From NCBI RefSeq assembly GCF_017591425.1, contig NW_024466512.1:15317001-15381000 (forward strand): 64,000 nt of DNA. Reading direction: 5' to 3'. Position numbers and translations under genes: made by a program. The DNA is from Ochotona curzoniae (taxonomy: Eukaryota > Chordata > Mammalia > Lagomorpha > Ochotonidae). Positions 1 through 11,752 of the stretch are shown piece by piece (the stretch's first letter is position 1; every line of letters starts with the position of its first letter). The notes beneath the pieces were generated by a model. That model was given only the letters and a program-made list of their open reading frames with translations, did not search any database and was not told where the DNA came from.

Positions 1-2208
1 TAACCTTGGTGAAAAGTCTGGTCAGACTGCTTACTAAATTGTGTGACCTCCCTCACTTTGATATTTTTAAGCTATCATGTCATTTCTTTTTTCTGCTCCA
101 CTTATGGATTTAAATTCTTACTATTAAGTTCTTATTTGTTATTCATTTGCCCTTTGATTTATGAGAAAATACCTTTTCTGCATTTTTCCAGTGACTTCGA
201 TTTTTTTCAGTAAAGTTTCCATGTTTGTCCTGCATGTATTACCTTTCATGTAGAATAAAGTTACTGAGAAGGCAGGAAATTAATCTACTGAAGTCATACT
301 GTCTTTTTTTTTTCTCATTTAAAAAGAAGTATTACAATCCAGGCTAACTAGCAGAGTAACTCCCCAGGCAGTCTGTGGTCACAACAGTAGTCCATTTCTT
401 AGGCTGTTTAGCTGAATAAGCTGGTTCTAAAGGAGGCAGGGGTCCAGTCACTTGTCTCATATATTCCAGTGGCTCTACATCCCCGAAACGCCTTCCTTCA
501 GGAAGCAGAGTGCCTGAGTGCACCCCTTTGACCTGCTGATCTGTAGATCACAACACCTGTGCTTCCTGGAGTTGCCGCTTACTGTAACTGCTGCCCATCT
601 GTCATGGAAGGAGCAGTTTCAGAATTCAGACTTGGGGGAGGAAAAGTAATTAATGGTATGTACCTTTAAGAACCCCCTCATTCATAAAATAGTTTCTGTA
701 ATAGTTTCTTGATCCATATGCAAACGTGGAGAAAAAAAAATGTTGAGGTTCTTCATAGTTTATTGGGAGGGATACATAAAACTGTGATAGATGACACCAG
801 GCAGATACTCTGGATACAGATTTTTAAAGGTCTTTTTATTAGTACAATGTTCTGTAGCATGCACAGCTGCTCAAGATGCCTTTCTTTGATGAAAACTGCA
901 TATCCTTATAAAAATACAGTGGGGAAGTGTCCTGGTCTAAGAAAACCCTAAATTTGAGACAGGTGCAGGATTAATGATCTCTGGGAGGATGTGGAAGTAT
1001 CTGATGATGGGGATTGTGTGGGCTCTTCAGGCAGGCTTACTAGATTACATTCCTGACATTAAACCTGGTTAACTAGACAAAACAGGATGCTTTAGTCTTT
1101 GTGACTACATGATCTATTTTTTTGGAAGTTCTTTGCTATATTTAAATGCAAAGGACTGTCTGATTAAAAAATAATTGGATGGCTACTTACAAGTCAAAAT
1201 CTGGAGATATTCAGCTGACATTTTAATTCAGATCTGATTTTTAAAATTTTATTCACAAAACTGACCTTTAAATCCCCAAATACTAGCCGGAAGATGTAAT
1301 ATTTGACTTTCTTGGCTACTGAATTTCTTAGGAAATGTTAGTGGCAGCCAGAACAAATTCGATAGAGTTGAACTTGGCTAATTATTTTTCCTGAACACAT
1401 AATTGGATGATTTTAGTACAAAAATTGGGGAACAGATATCATGAACTTAAAGTAGATAGTATAAAGGATAACATGGATCTTCATTGGAATATAGGTGTAG
1501 CAAATGGGAGGCCAGGTCTGCCTGTACTTACTGTGTCTGAAGTTTGTAGTCATCCCTGCCCAAACACCTTAGAGCGAAGCCAGTAAATGTAAGCTTGCGC
1601 TAGGGGAAGTATTTGCCCCGTGGAGAGGATGCATTGCCTGCCTCTGTGTACGTGACTTGGTTTTTTCCTTTTAAATGAAGCTGTGCTAATGTGGCTAACA
1701 TGAAACCATATTGGTTTACTTAGATGCATAAGTTTTATAATAAATGTGAACACTGCTGGCTTCTTAACATATGCTTAGAACAATATTTTAGTAGAAAAGT
1801 CTAAATATAACATTGCTACTAATAAGGCTGCTTTGTTTTGGTGATTTTGGGAGTGAGAATTGCCAAGCAAAACCCAGTAAAAGTATGATTGCATGAAACA
1901 CATGACGATGCAAGTAAAAGGAGTCTTGAATTTATTTCAGTTTCTGATTTGATTTCTCATCTTAAGAGATCTGAATTAAGATGGGCACTTAGAATTAATG
2001 CATGGTATAAATTCATCTATTTTCATTAGTATTTGTGATTAGGTTAAACATAAATGAGTTTAAATCATAGTTCCTCCACTGGACTAGTATACAATACTAT
2101 GTCTCAGCTTCTACACTACAGAAAATACATATGGAGAGTGCTTAGTAACAAGTGCCACGTGATGTGAGAGTGTTTATAATCAGAATGCTGCTTTTGCTCT
2201 TTCTTTAG
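1..2208 (+). other. SMNDC1: SMNDC1 intron, 3' part
   Basis: Intronic sequence upstream of the first recognisable SMNDC1 coding exon. It ends in a pyrimidine-rich tract and an AG acceptor directly before 2209. I looked for the preceding coding exon (about 40 residues beginning MSEDLA in known orthologues) and did not find it, so it lies left of the window. No SINE of the kind common elsewhere is evident; a T-rich run near 305-315 may be the tail of an old element. Nothing else is recognised. Confidence 0.7.
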
Positions 2209-2351
2209 GAAGTTATAGAACTAACCAAAGATCTTCTGTCGACTCAACCTTCTGAAACCCTTACGAGTTCCGACAGTTTTGCTTCTACTCAGCCCACTCA
2301 TTCATGGAAAGTAGGAGACAAATGTATGGCAATCTGGAGTGAAGATGGACA
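2209..2351 (+). CDS. SMNDC1: SMNDC1 (SPF30) coding exon, start of Tudor domain
   Basis: SMNDC1/SPF30 is a nuclear splicing factor of about 238 residues, related to SMN, needed for maturation of the spliceosome; its Tudor domain binds symmetrically dimethylated arginines on Sm-type proteins. This exon reads in frame from its first base as EVIELTKDLLST and ends with WSEDG plus two bases of the next codon. It covers roughly residues 41-88: a Ser/Thr-rich linker, then the first Tudor strand (SWKVGDKC). It is flanked by a ttctttag acceptor and a gtaagt donor. The four exons in the window sum to 597 bases, that is 198 residues plus a stop, leaving about 40 N-terminal residues outside. Identification rests on the translation matching the family closely over its whole length; I see no frameshift or internal stop. 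Confidence 0.97.
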
Positions 2352-2929
2352 GTAAGTGTAGAAAAAACCTTCTAACTATAACATGAAATAATAAAATACA
2401 ATGGTAAGATGTTTTCATTCAGTTTGAACTACTCTGTTGATGTAGGACATGTGATTGGTAAAGCCAGCTTTGATTCTTGGGTGGTTGTGATGACTACAAT
2501 TTAGTTTTAGCTTTAGATTCAGTGTGAGGAAAAGAGTAGCTTGGATCTTATAAGAAAGAAAAGTGAAAAAAAACAAATGTATATTTTCAAAAGCCTTTTC
2601 TAATTTGATGTAAATGCCTGATTATTTCAGGTAACTGTGAAGTGTACATACTGAAATCATTCCTCTAAGAAATGTTTTTTTCAGATTAAAACACATCAAA
2701 AACAGATATGTAATATATATATATGAGAAACTTATCTGACAGTATTTTCATTAGGATTTGTTTTAAATAGCAGATGGCTAACTCCAGAGACTTTGGTTAT
2801 CATGGCTGGAAGGGCCATTTAAGTATAGAAGCTTCAATGTAGAAACGTGCTGATTGAATCACTACAGTGTAAGTCTGGGCTGAGTACGAAACCTTTACTC
2901 ACCTGCTTACAGCCATGATATCTTTACAG
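2352..2929 (+). other. SMNDC1: SMNDC1 intron
   Basis: A 578 bp intron running from a gtaagt donor to a tctttacag acceptor. It contains a short TA run near 2715 and no recognised transposon. Confidence 0.9.
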
Positions 2930-3091
2930 GTGTTACGAAGCTGAGATTGAGGAGATAGATGAAGAGAATGGCACCGCTGCAATCACCTTTGCTGGTTATG
3001 GCAACGCCGAAGTGACGCCGCTGTTGAACCTGAAACCTGTGGAAGAAGGGAGGAAGGCAAAGGAAGACAGTGGCAGCAAACCCATGTCAAA
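2930..3091 (+). CDS. SMNDC1: SMNDC1 coding exon, core of Tudor domain
   Basis: The exon completes the glutamine codon split by the previous junction and continues CYEAEIEEIDEENGTAAITF, then AGYGNAEVTPLLNL. This is the body of the Tudor barrel, including the aromatic and acidic residues (C-Y-E, F-x-G-Y-G-N) that the SMN/SPF30 Tudor family uses as a methyl-arginine cage. It then enters a charged linker (KPVEEGRKAKEDSGSKPMS). It ends with two bases of a lysine codon before a gtaagt donor. Length is 162 bp and the phases match both neighbours. The cage assignment is family knowledge; the residues themselves are seen here. Confidence 0.97.
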
Positions 3092-4184
3092 GTAAGTGAT
3101 TCTGACTTTCGCATTTTAGGGGCACACTCCCTCTTTGGATTAATACTTCCTTTTTGAAAAATGAGGGAGAACACTGAAGTAACAACTCCTGTGGTAAAAA
3201 GCAGGGACCGGCCAGCTGGGTGACTGGACAAGAGATTTCGGAAGGAAGACACATTATAAACACTTGCAAACCACTGGTAATGATTTTAGTAGACAGTATG
3301 TCATGTGGTCAGAGTGAAGCCTTAGAATTACTGCTAGCAGTTGTGGGAAGGTATCTCCTGTTACATGACCCCGATGTAAGATGGTGATGGTCTAAACTCA
3401 GCAATGTTAACCATTTTTTGGTTGACTACGGATCTGCCGTGGTTTGCTATTTTGGATTTGTTGAGAGCTTTTAAAATCTTATGTCATTACATAACTGTAT
3501 TTCAACTTAGAAAAATGATACTTTTATAAGCATCTCTGATAGGAAAATCAGATTGTAGAACTATTTGATCTTTTGGCTGATTTCTGTGCAAAAAGTATAC
3601 TTAGCTTCCTGGTGTTTGTATAGTGAAGGAGAGCCTTGATCTTTCTTGTCTGTTAAAAATTTCTGTGATTAGAAATCAGAATTAACAGAGAAGGACAGTT
3701 TTAGGCTCTGGTCCTATTTAGGATTTTTCCGGAGGAAAATTTGGCTTTCGCTGTCGTTTTTCAGCATTGCTATGATTTTCTTCCCCTTTGTAATGCTGTT
3801 TCTCAGTTTAAGTGAAATAATCCCAGTGTATTGAATCTCTTCTCCATACACATTTTCCAAGTATTGCATATTTGTTAGTGGTGTTTCTTGGAAATTAATA
3901 AAGGTAAACACTCGTGTTGAAACTGAGCTTGTTTAAAACTAACTTTCAGAAGCTGTGTAAATATCAAAAAGTCATAGTTGAAGGGTGTATATGTTACTAT
4001 GTTTGGATATTTTTAAAGATGTTACGTGAGGGAGGAAAACCTGGTAGTGAGTGGTTGGCATTGATGTTTTATTCCTCGATAGGACAGTGGTAAGTCTGTT
4101 GTTTTTATGTGTTGCTAAAATCTGCAAGGAAATTGGCTTTTGTTTTATTTAAAAGTTAGCATTTAGCTCTTTTTTTTCACTCAG
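3092..4184 (+). other. SMNDC1: SMNDC1 intron
   Basis: A 1.1 kb intron from a gtaagt donor to an acceptor with a run of eight T followed by cactcag. No recognised repeat lies within it. Confidence 0.9.
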
Positions 4185-4338
4185 AAAAGAAATGATTGCC
4201 CAGCAGCGTGAATATAAAAAGAAGAAAGCTTTGAAAAAAGCACAGAGAATAAAAGAGCTTGAGCAGGAGAGAGAGGACCAGAAGGTGAAATGGCAACAGT
4301 TCAACAACAGAGCCTATTCTAAAAACAAAAAAGGCCAG
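4185..4338 (+). CDS. SMNDC1: SMNDC1 coding exon, basic/coiled region
   Basis: Translates in frame as KEMIAQQREYKKKKALKKAQ, then RIKELEQEREDQKVKWQQFN and NRAYSKNKKGQ. The lysine-rich stretch (KKKKALKK) fits the nuclear localisation signal of this family, and the K/E/Q-rich stretch after it looks helical. Length is 154 bp: one base completing the lysine codon plus 51 codons, ending exactly at a codon boundary. The donor used to join to the next exon in frame is gttggt, weaker than the gtaaat that starts four bases further on (see findings). Confidence 0.96.
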
Positions 4339-5855
4339 GTTGGTAAATTTCCATTGTACTGTGTGTGTTTGGAAAGTATAGCTTTTTGTTTTGTTTTGTT
4401 TTATACTAAAGATTTTTATTAGCATAATTTAAGATCACCATCCCTCATTCTGTTCAGGACCACTGGAAAGTATAGTTTTTCATTAAAAAAAAGTAACTTT
4501 AAAATGAAAACGTAGATTTTCAAACAGCCTGATTAACCAGGTCTTGAATTCAGTCATTGTCAATCTTCCCTTTGGCTTACTGAGAAATTATTCAGTCACT
4601 GTAATTAAAAATCTTATGAATAGCGATAGAATTCTGTCATGAATTACACCGAAGACCGGGGCTGCGGTGGGACTCTGCTGTTTTAGCACGCCTTTATCCT
4701 AGGCATCAGAAGCGCCTTCTCTGTAAAAGGAGTTCAGGTTTCCCTGATAGGCTGTGTTCTAGTGGTGTTGGGCAGGAAATCACTCTAGCATTCATGCAGC
4801 AAGGATAAACCTGGCTTTCCCCTATGATTTCACTCCTGTCAAGATAGCCTCTGCAGGAGTAGACATGGCTAGCATGCATTTTTTTTTTCTGTAAAGATGT
4901 TATAAGGCCAGAGGGTTTGACAATTTAAAAATGATAGCAGGGGCTGGCAGAAACCTTCACCTGCCAGCGCCAGCATCCTGTGGAGACTTGCTGCTCTACT
5001 TCCCTTCCAGCTCCCTGCTTGTGGCTTGGGAAAGCAATAGAGGATGGCCCAAAGCCTTGGGATCCTCTACCTGTGTGAGAGACCCTGAAAAAGCTCCTGG
5101 CTTTGAATTGGCTCAGCTCCGGCCTCTTGGGGAGTGAACCACAGGTGGAAGATCTGTTTTTTCTCCTCCTTCTCTCTGTAAATCTGCTTTCTGATAAAAA
5201 TAATCTAAAAAAAAAAAATGACAGCAGACTGTGCACAGTAAGCATTAATTCAGCCTGCTTAAACTTTACAATGGATTGCCAGAGCTGAGCTTTGCATTTG
5301 AGTGTATAAAACTAGAATTTTAAAAAGTATGTATTTTAAAAACAGAGTTATACAGAAAGAGAACTTTATTGTCTATTTCAAACCCCAGATGGCAGCAACA
5401 GCTGGGGCTCGTTGGCCTGGAACATAACTGGCTCTCCCAGAGTGGCGGGGCCTTAAGAACATGACCATCTAATGCTTTCCCAGACATGTTCGCAAAAAAG
5501 CTGGTATTGGAAGTGGAGCCCAGCGAGGCCTCAAACCACAGCGTGCATGTGGTGCCAGCATTGTGCACTGTAGTTTAACCTATGCCACAATGTTTGCTGC
5601 CAAAACAAGAACAGTGGGACATCTGAAGGCAGTTGTTAGAAGTGTTAGTAGTGTGTGGTGATGTTTTATAAACTTACAAGTTTAAGTGCCTGGATTCCAG
5701 TGTGGGACTATTTCAGTGCCCATTTTTTGACCCTAAACAAACATAGATGATGTGCTTGCTTTCCCCATAAGTGTTGAACCCGGGAACATTACATAAAATT
5801 TGAAATTTGCTTTTCCTGAAACTAACAAGGAATGTTTGTATTTGCTTTACCCTAG
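4339..5855 (+). other. SMNDC1: SMNDC1 last intron
   Basis: A 1.5 kb intron ending in the acceptor tttaccctag. It holds one sense-oriented SINE (4941-5213); the rest is unique sequence with no recognised element. Confidence 0.9.
4941..5213 (+). mobile_element. C-type tRNA-derived SINE with target-site duplication
   Basis: Shows the SINE body (ctccctgcttgtggc, gatggcccaaagccttggga, gggagtgaacca) and ends in an A run. It is flanked by a 14 bp duplication, 4927-4940 and 5214-5227, with one mismatch. It lies in the last SMNDC1 intron, sense to the gene. Confidence 0.9.
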
Positions 5856-5993
5856 GTAAAGAGGAGTATCTTTGCTTCACCTGAGAGTGTTACTGGCAAA
5901 GTTGGAGTAGGAACTTGTGGAATTGCTGATAAACCCATGACACAGTATCAAGATACCTCTAAATACAATGTCAGGCATTTGATGCCTCAATAA
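5856..5993 (+). CDS. SMNDC1: SMNDC1 terminal coding exon
   Basis: Reads VKRSIFASPESVTGKVGVGT, then CGIADKPMTQYQDTSKYNV and RHLMPQ followed by TAA: 45 codons and the stop. This is the conserved C-terminus of SMNDC1, thought from family work to contact other spliceosome components. The frame continues exactly from the preceding exon. No truncation or repeat insertion is seen. Confidence 0.97.
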   Translation, partial: VKRSIFASPESVTGKVGVGTCGIADKPMTQYQDTSKYNVRHLMPQ

Positions 5994-7018
5994 TCAGAAA
6001 AACTGTTGAGTTTCATCTCTGCAGGGCTTTACATTTACCTTTTTATCCTTATATTTTTCTAAAGGTAAATTATTTGTTAGATGATTAAAGAAGATACCAT
6101 TGTTATTGTTTGACTTTAGTAGAATGAAACGTGAAGATGTTGCATTTGATAATTGCTATTCATTTACCATTCATTACTACTACCACAGTTCCCTCAAAGT
6201 ATGTTAAAGCAACTTTTGTAGAAAGATGCTGCTTAATATGGCACTTCAATGAACTTCAGATCTTAGTATCAGGCCCCCACTAAACTGATGGCACATACTT
6301 TTATTTTAGAGTTTTCATATGCTTTTGACCTTGATATGTCCTGGCAATTCTTCGGAGCATCAAGGCAAAACACCAACCTAATAAGATCCTTTCATATGTT
6401 ATAAAAGGTTTTCTAACCTTACTAGATCATCTCTAAAACAGATCCCGTATTTTCATTCATAGAGATTGAATTTTATGAGATAAACATTTATGAGGAGCTA
6501 CCTTTTGTAAGGGTTTTTGTTTCTGGTTTTTTTGGGGGGGTGTATCTGCTTTTTTTCAATGTATTGATGTTCACTTATTGGTGGTAGTACCATTGTTTTG
6601 AATGTGTAATGTTTATATGAGAAAACAAAAAGCTGATGTATAGCCCTGTACACAGTGTAGATACTATTTTTGTAAAAAAGAAAAACAAAAACAAAAAAAC
6701 AAAACTGAGGCTAAATTAATGAACAAGAATACTGAATGTCTCATCATTAAAAATTTCGTGTATTTCTTGTGCATTAATCTGACCATGATTTCCCTGTATA
6801 TTATGTTCATGTAACTGAGCTTGTAATTTTCATTAACTAGATCAAGTTACCAGCATTTGTTGGTGTAAGTGAACATTACAGTTAATCCTGAGTTGAATTT
6901 AAGCCAAATATACATAAAAAGGGTCTTCATACTAATGGAAGATGATTTTTAGGTTGTGTGTTAATTTCAGTTTTGTATGTTTAACTTTTATTAAATAAAG
7001 TGTTTTTAAAATCTCCAG
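5994..7018 (+). other. SMNDC1: SMNDC1 3' UTR
   Basis: AT-rich sequence between the stop codon and the AATAAA at 6994-6999, about 1.0 kb. It has several TTTA/ATTTA-type stretches, a T/G run near 6528-6541 and an A-rich run near 6675-6705, and no SINE. The end is inferred as 15-20 bases past the hexamer; it was not measured. Confidence 0.75.
6994..6999 (+). promoter_or_regulatory. SMNDC1: probable SMNDC1 polyadenylation signal
   Basis: Canonical AATAAA about 1.0 kb after the stop codon, followed within 30-50 bases by a GT-rich stretch (ggtgtgtt, 7019 onward) as expected for a downstream element. Other sites further on cannot be excluded. Confidence 0.7.
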
Positions 7019-7467
7019 GGTGTGTTAACAGCATATGAATCTTTAGCTGCCTATGCTGGGAGCGTGGTTAAGTATTATACTTGCACATAGAATTGCTGTG
7101 GCAAAGAATATTGAGTGTATGACAGGTTTCAGTAAATCCTTAAGCATTCCTCCAGTAGACAGAAAATTGTATCCTAACAGGTGTACCAGTCTTATTTTCA
7201 GGGCTTGTGCTGTCTATGTTTATAAATTATTGGTGGAGAGGGAAAGTAATCATTTGTGAATGTTACTTTTCTTTTTTTGGTGATATATTGAAATTTTTAG
7301 GGTGGTTGATGAGGTATTCTTGCATCACTTCATTCCATTTCAATGCTCTTTCCTTTTTTTCCTCTAACCATGTAGGACCAAAAAGGCATAATTTGGATAA
7401 AGGACTATTTAAGCTGTGGAAATTTACAACTAAAACATATTAGTATTCATCTTTTTACTATTGCAAC

Positions 7468-7745
7468 TTTTTTTTAAAAAAAATAACTTTATTTGAATAG
7501 CATAGTTCCAGAGATAACTTCATCCAGTGGTTCACTTCCCAAATGGTTGGGCCAGGCCAATGCCAGGAGCCAGGAACTCCATCTGGTCTTTCACAAGGGT
7601 GGCAGGACCTCTCCATAGTTGGGCCATCATCTACTGCCTACCCAAGAACATTTGCTGAATTAGAAGCATAATGACCAGGTCTTCATCCAGCACCCCAGGG
7701 ATTCCAGTATCATTACGCCAGCAACCTTATGGCACATATCTTCTC
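7468..7745 (-). mobile_element. old C-type SINE
   Basis: Reverse-oriented: T/A-rich tail first, then ccagtggttcacttccc and caggagccaggaactcc. It is strongly diverged and without clear target duplications. Confidence 0.65.
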
Positions 7746-7802
7746 AGCATGCTAATAATCCTTGAAAGACTAAGAAAGTCCTTTGAATTAAAAAGTTCTG
7801 GA

Positions 7803-7985
7803 GAGTAGGTGTTTAATCTAGTAGTTGGGACACCATGTCCCCAGAGTTAATGCAGCAGTGATTACTAAAGTGACTTGAGTTCTTGCCATCCATGTGGGAG
7901 ACTCATATTGAGTTCCAGCTTAAGTCCTGGCCAGTGGAATATTAACTAGCAGATGAAAATATGCTGTCTTCCAAAAGAAAAACAT
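7803..7985 (+). mobile_element. old, partial C-type SINE
   Basis: Retains catgtgggagactc, a diverged gagttccagctt block and agcagatgaaaatat in SINE order; the middle is eroded. Confidence 0.5.
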
Positions 7986-9869
7986 AAAAATTGTCGATGA
8001 TATTTTTAGAAGGACTGTTTTTGAGAGGGGGGGAACTTAGCGTAATTATGTGACCCCAGAAAATAGCTTTTGTTGATTACCTTATGTTGAATTCAACAAC
8101 ATTTTCCTTGATGTTCGTATGCAGTACTGTTACAACTTGTGCCTTGGTTAATTTTCCTTGGGGAACTTTGCAGTGGGAGAGGGAAAAGGAATAAAAGTAG
8201 CCACGTTAGAGCATTCAATAAGGAGTCCTTGTGTCAGAAACTAGATATGGCCCTTGGGAAAATCCCAGTGCCAGGGTGACTGTGGTGTGTAGACTGAAAT
8301 AAGAGTTGGGGTTCTTGGAGAGAATACCGGTTTTTGGTACTTTCTTTTTGGCTTTTTCAGGGGAGAATGATCTTAGCACCCCCAAAATTTAGTAAACAAA
8401 ATGTTTAATAGAAATCACAGATAACAAATACTGTTTTGCTTAACATGTAGAGATGCCTCAAGAGCATGTTCAAAGAGCCAGGACTCCAGAACAAGACTAT
8501 TTTAATACTGGTTCTCCATTTATTACCCCATGTGGATGATCATGCCTCAGTTATCTATGGAATGGAAGTTATATCTGTTTCATTGGGTTTGAAGAGTCCT
8601 AAAATTTACTGAATGAAGTTCAGTAGAGTATCTTCTGTAAAAGTGTCTTGCTGTGCAGAGCGGCAGCAGTGAATATGTGCTTTTCCCTTAACTTTAATAG
8701 CAGTGGTTAGTATTACAACATAGCATTCGTTGCTTATGATATGGGGTCCCTAATTAGAACTACTATCGAAAGTATCAGTTACGAGAGTAAATTCTAGGAA
8801 AGTTTTAAGTTTTCCTACTATGATATGGTTTAAAAATTGAGGGAGGTTTGGTTCCTATTCCAGACTTTGTGTTTCCAGGTATGTCTGGTTGATAGACGTC
8901 ACAGTGATGACATGGATCCTTGGTGAGAATTGTGTTCTGGGTGGACTGTAAAAGGAATTAGATTCTTGCATTTGGAATTTGGTCTTCATTGGCAGCTTTA
9001 TTGGGCTAATGAGGTCTAAGCCTGAAACCATCATCAAATTTATCAGTTAATTATCATTCATCTTTTTTAAAAAAATGCTTGTCAAAAATGAAGGAGGTGT
9101 ACGTTTCCAGTATTACAGTTTTAATGTTGTGAATGTATCTGCCTTGAAAATAGCAAGGGAAGCCACCAAGTGTCAAGAAAATTAATTTATGTTACACCTT
9201 TTTATACTGTCAAAAATGCCAGTTGCAATTTCAGCAAAATATTTAAAGCATGGATTGGCTTTTTGCCCTAACTTGGGTGTTAAAATGTTTGTTAAGATGT
9301 TTAGAGGGGTAAGTACCTGCAGATTACTGTAAGTATTTGTATTATACTATGGGGCAGTTAGTATAAGTGGCAATTTATAAGTTCAACAGTAAATGTAAAC
9401 GTTCTTTACATCTAGGATTTTTGAGTTGCAAGTTAAACAGAATTTTTCCTGCAGTGGAGAGGAAGAGCATAGCAGACAGAATAACAGGTAATACCATAGT
9501 TTGAATTGAAAACCTCAAATAATTGAGTCCCATGACCCATTGTTTTTTTTAATACCATGTATGTACATTAAGAAATATAGGAGGTTCAGAAACCAGTATT
9601 AACCAATAGAACCTTCTAACAATTTTTGTCGTAGCCAAAGTAAAAGAGAGATGGTGTTATGCTTCTGTAAGGTTTTTCATTTGGTGGCTGTGAATGGCAT
9701 AAGACAAATCAGAAAACAACATAGCCGATTGCTGAGCTAGCTAAAAACAGTGAATTTCATTCATTTCCCAGCAAGAAACACTGATGGTGTATATTTAGGC
9801 TGTGTCCCTTACCAGCTTATTTTTTAGAAAACCAGTACAGACTTAAGTCTTGAATTGTAAACTAATATT

Positions 9870-10166
9870 CAAGATTTATTTGAAGGTCAGTTATGGGACA
9901 GGGGAGGGAGAGAAAATTGATCTTCCATCGGCTGGTTCATCCCCTAATGACAACTAACAGCCAGGACTAGGCTGGGCCAAAGCTGGGAACTTTTCTCCAG
10001 TCTCCTGTGTAAGTGCAGGGCCCAGGTACTTGTCATTCAGTGCTCTGCAGGTGCTTTAGTTGGAAGCCAAATCAGAAGTGGAGCAGCTGGGACACAAACG
10101 TCCCTACAAGGACGCCAACATCATGGCTGGCGGCATGACTTGCTGCACCACAATGCTCGCCCAAAT
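9870..10166 (-). mobile_element. old C-type SINE
   Basis: Starts with aagatttatttgaaggtca and runs through gatcttccatcggctggtt, tgcagggcccaggtacttg and gtggagcagctgggacac to a head ending in gcaccacaatgc. This is the full-length order in reverse. Confidence 0.8.
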
Positions 10167-11746
10167 TATTAAGAGCACAGCTCTTGGTTGAAGAGCCACG
10201 TTGTCTAGTTGGGGCCCCAAATCACGGTTATTACTTTGCTGGCTCATGATTTCCCTTTCTTGCAAAACTTACCTGCTTTTTCTCCACCCCTCCCCCCCTT
10301 TCATGCCTTGTACTTATTTTAGCAAGATGCAGTGAATTTCTGACCAGAGAAACAGAATTCAGGCTTGGAGGAAACACTTGACTCCATATCCTGGGAATTG
10401 AACTAGAATTGAAGCCAGACATCTTCAGCTAGGCTAGTCTTTAATAGATGCTAAGTCTCCAGTTGTTCACTGCTCACAAGGAGCTGGAAGGAGTAAGTAT
10501 CTCTTCAGTTCTTTTGCCTGGAGTTTTTCTCTCCAAAAGCACTACCAGGTATAGTTGACCTAACTTTGAGAGTAAGTGTGATGAAGCTAATTTACAAACA
10601 ACTGACCTCTGAAGTTTACATATTTTACATACATTTTAGACACTTAATGGCTTTTGTTACATTTTTATAATGCTGTTATTGTGCCCTGGTATGAATATCT
10701 AAAATAAATATTCTAGTTATCACCCTACCAATCAAGACTGTTTTAAGCTATTCTAGTGACAAAAAATGACAGCTTGAGGAAATTAAAAATTACAAAATGT
10801 GCTGCTAGAATTTTTTTAAAAAGTGTTTCAGGTGAGCCTTTTTGTGTACCTCCTGGGGAAGTGAGGTATGCAGCTTCATTTCTTTGTGATCTACATCCTG
10901 GATTTGGGGGCAGAAGGAGATAATCAGCTTGGCTTATTAGTTTTTCAAGACTGGTAATATTTCAAACTTTTCAGGGGGAAACAAAAGTCAGCCTTGATTT
11001 CTTGAAGTTAACTTCTGGTCTTAGAAGTCAATTTGTCTTTTAAAATATTAACACACATTGTGTAATCTACCCTCCTTCCTCCCCCAAGGAAAACAAACTC
11101 AGGGAAAGTAATTATAAGGGCAGTTGAAAATTTTCTATAGGGTTGTTAGAGGCTTCCCAGCCCATTATCCTGTACACAGGAGCATACAACAAAGTGACAG
11201 CACCTCAGGTTTGCCTGAGTGAAGTCCTCAATTCCAGCCATATACAGTGTGACACCACTGAATGCCACATGAAAAACTAAATCAAGCTTTAGTCACTGGT
11301 TTTCATTTACTTCCCATGACAGCTGGTAGTCTTCAAACTGTCTTCACTTTCAAAAGTCAAAAAAAGTATATAAATATATAGAGCAACAGTTTGACTTGGC
11401 TAGGAATATTTATAAATGAAACCAAAAATAATTTACCTGGACCACAGAATGAATTTTTGTCATGTTTTTCATTTAAGTCCCCAGCACCTGGAGTGTAGCA
11501 CATTCTAACACTGGGCTTCTAAAGGCATGCAGGTTTTCATACACATCTACTTCAGAGAACATAGCATAATCAAGAAAAATATATTTTTGGAGGCACAGAA
11601 GAGCACAAGAACAATTGAGTATACGCTGAGGCCTTATGTCCAAGCTGCTACATTTTATGCATAGTCTGTGTATGCCATTGAAAGTGCTGTTCAAGAAAAG
11701 ACAGTCTTAACATTAACACACAACTGCACTGCTAAATACGGTTGTC

Positions 11747-11752
11747 TTTATT
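11747..11752 (-). promoter_or_regulatory. MXI1: probable MXI1 polyadenylation signal
   Basis: AATAAA on the - strand, with a second overlapping copy at 11752-11757, about 1.58 kb after the stop codon. This is where the conserved-looking sequence would be expected to end. Confidence 0.65.

Larger units (their letters stand above)
7019..11734. other. convergent intergenic spacer between SMNDC1 and MXI1
   Basis: About 4.7 kb between the inferred 3' ends of two converging genes. It holds three degraded SINEs (7468-7745, 7803-7985, 9870-10166). The remainder (7019-7467, 7986-9869, 10167-11734) is AT-rich unique sequence where I recognise neither exons nor RNA genes. The open frames present are short and have no family signature. 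Confidence 0.7.
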
